NCBI GenBank assembly: GCA_014380255.1
Contig: JACMKG010000115.1
Location: 1-23,304 of the forward strand
Source of the DNA: Prolixibacteraceae bacterium
GTDB taxonomy: Bacteria > Bacteroidota > Bacteroidia > Bacteroidales > Prolixibacteraceae
Direction of reading: 5' to 3'
Length of the DNA: 23,304 nucleotides
Shown here: positions 23,049 through 23,304 of the stretch, in pieces
Numbering within the stretch: position 1 is the stretch's first letter
Layout of the letters: every line of letters begins with the position of its first letter
Made by a program: the position numbers and the translations under genes
Notes under the pieces: generated by a model
The model's database searches: none
Told to the model about the DNA's origin: nothing
The model's input: the letters and a program-made list of their open reading frames with translations, nothing else

Positions 23049-23132
23049 TTAGAATTGTAGATGGATAACGCCAAGGGTAATTCCCACGATGGCAAGAGCG
23101 CTTGTTTTAATAAGATCTCGTCTGTTCATCAT
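23049..23132 (-). pseudogene. Orphan twin-arginine (Tat) signal peptide, probably a truncated gene
   Basis: The ORF encodes MMNRRDLIKTSALAIVGITL followed by GVIHLQF and a stop, 27 residues in all. N-RRDLIK-TSALAIVG is a clear Tat signal with the twin arginines, the following hydrophobic helix and no mature domain. Reading the other two frames further downstream gives no obvious continuation. The likely explanation is a decayed or deleted exported oxidoreductase gene; a real 27-aa peptide is less likely. The ATG at 23129 is an equally good start. Confidence 0.5.
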
Positions 23133-23204
23133 ATCCGGTTGGTTTATGTTAGTTTTAATAGTTTCTGAATGGAATATGGAAAACCGTTTAAAGCTAACTT
23201 ATTA

Positions 23205-23304
23205 TTATGAATTTAACAACTGCATGTAAAACAAGTAAATCTGCTCATTCATATTTTCATTGGATGAATGTTTCGGCCCGTTGGACGTGTCATCAGGTTT
23301 TTGA
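23205..23304 (-). CDS. Possible 3' end of a minus-strand gene entering from the right
   Basis: A frame open from the window edge gives 32 codons ending NMNEQIYLFYMQLLNS and a stop codon. It is short enough to be chance. The family is not recognisable, and it lies 72 bases before the Tat remnant. Confidence 0.3.
   Translation of the reverse strand, partial: QKPDDTSNGPKHSSNENMNEQIYLFYMQLLNS

Overview
The window looks like a chromosomal segment of a Bacteroidota bacterium, probably Bacteroidia of the Bacteroidales/Marinilabiliales type. This is inferred from family content and style: surface-type lipoproteins with acidic residues after the lipobox cysteine, an ECF sigma factor coupled to a membrane-anchored beta-barrel-like partner, GH130 enzymes beside a GT4 fusion, AT-rich non-coding DNA, and one match to the Bacteroidota -7 box TAnnTTTG. 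There is no rRNA, tRNA, CRISPR array, intact transposase or phage gene.

Layout. (1) 1-4758, carbohydrate block: the 5' end of a GH130 enzyme leaves on the minus strand. A divergent plus-strand operon follows, encoding a YtxH-like protein, a second GH130 enzyme, and a 799-aa GT4 glycosyltransferase fused to an all-helical DDNARA domain. (2) 5029-6233: the cbpA-cbpM co-chaperone and modulator pair. (3) 6397-8703, envelope genes: an OmpA-like lipoprotein with a glycine zipper, a small outer-membrane barrel protein, and a duplicated four-helix membrane protein (DUF6766-like). (4) 9283-9762: a minus-strand ferritin-like four-helix protein (PA2169/DUF2383). (5) 10272-11526: a visibly GC-richer pair, an alpha/beta hydrolase of the non-heme chloroperoxidase/arylesterase group plus a DUF202 membrane protein. 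(6) 12711-15508, redox/carboxylation block: a Rex-family NADH-sensing repressor, a biotin carrier protein and a carboxyltransferase. (7) 15714-21301, minus-strand run: S9 prolyl-oligopeptidase lipoprotein, CHRD-domain lipoprotein, monohaem cytochrome c lipoprotein, ECF sigma factor and its coupled membrane/barrel partner. (8) 21679-23304: a small unknown protein, a 47-aa secreted peptide with its own terminator, an orphan Tat signal peptide and perhaps the end of another gene.

The most interesting signal is regulatory. An 18-bp palindrome (TAAAGAA-N4-TTCTTTA) occurs once upstream of rex and once, with 17 of 18 positions identical, upstream of the biotin-carrier/carboxyltransferase operon. It has the 7-4-7 geometry and the GAA-N4-TTC core of the known Rex operator TTGTGAA-N4-TTCACAA, but different outer bases. 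The simplest reading is a lineage-variant Rex operator giving autoregulation and NADH/NAD+ control of the carboxylation genes.

The second theme is non-coding. Nearly every long gap holds short tandem repeats with a period near 8, or in two places 11 bp, in several unrelated unit sequences. Two of these families recur in inverted orientation about 10 kb apart. One gap contains a nested inverted repeat built from 11-bp units, and another a composite MITE-like element with two small hairpins. The carboxyltransferase also carries an unusual C-terminal tail resembling that of oxaloacetate decarboxylase gamma subunits.
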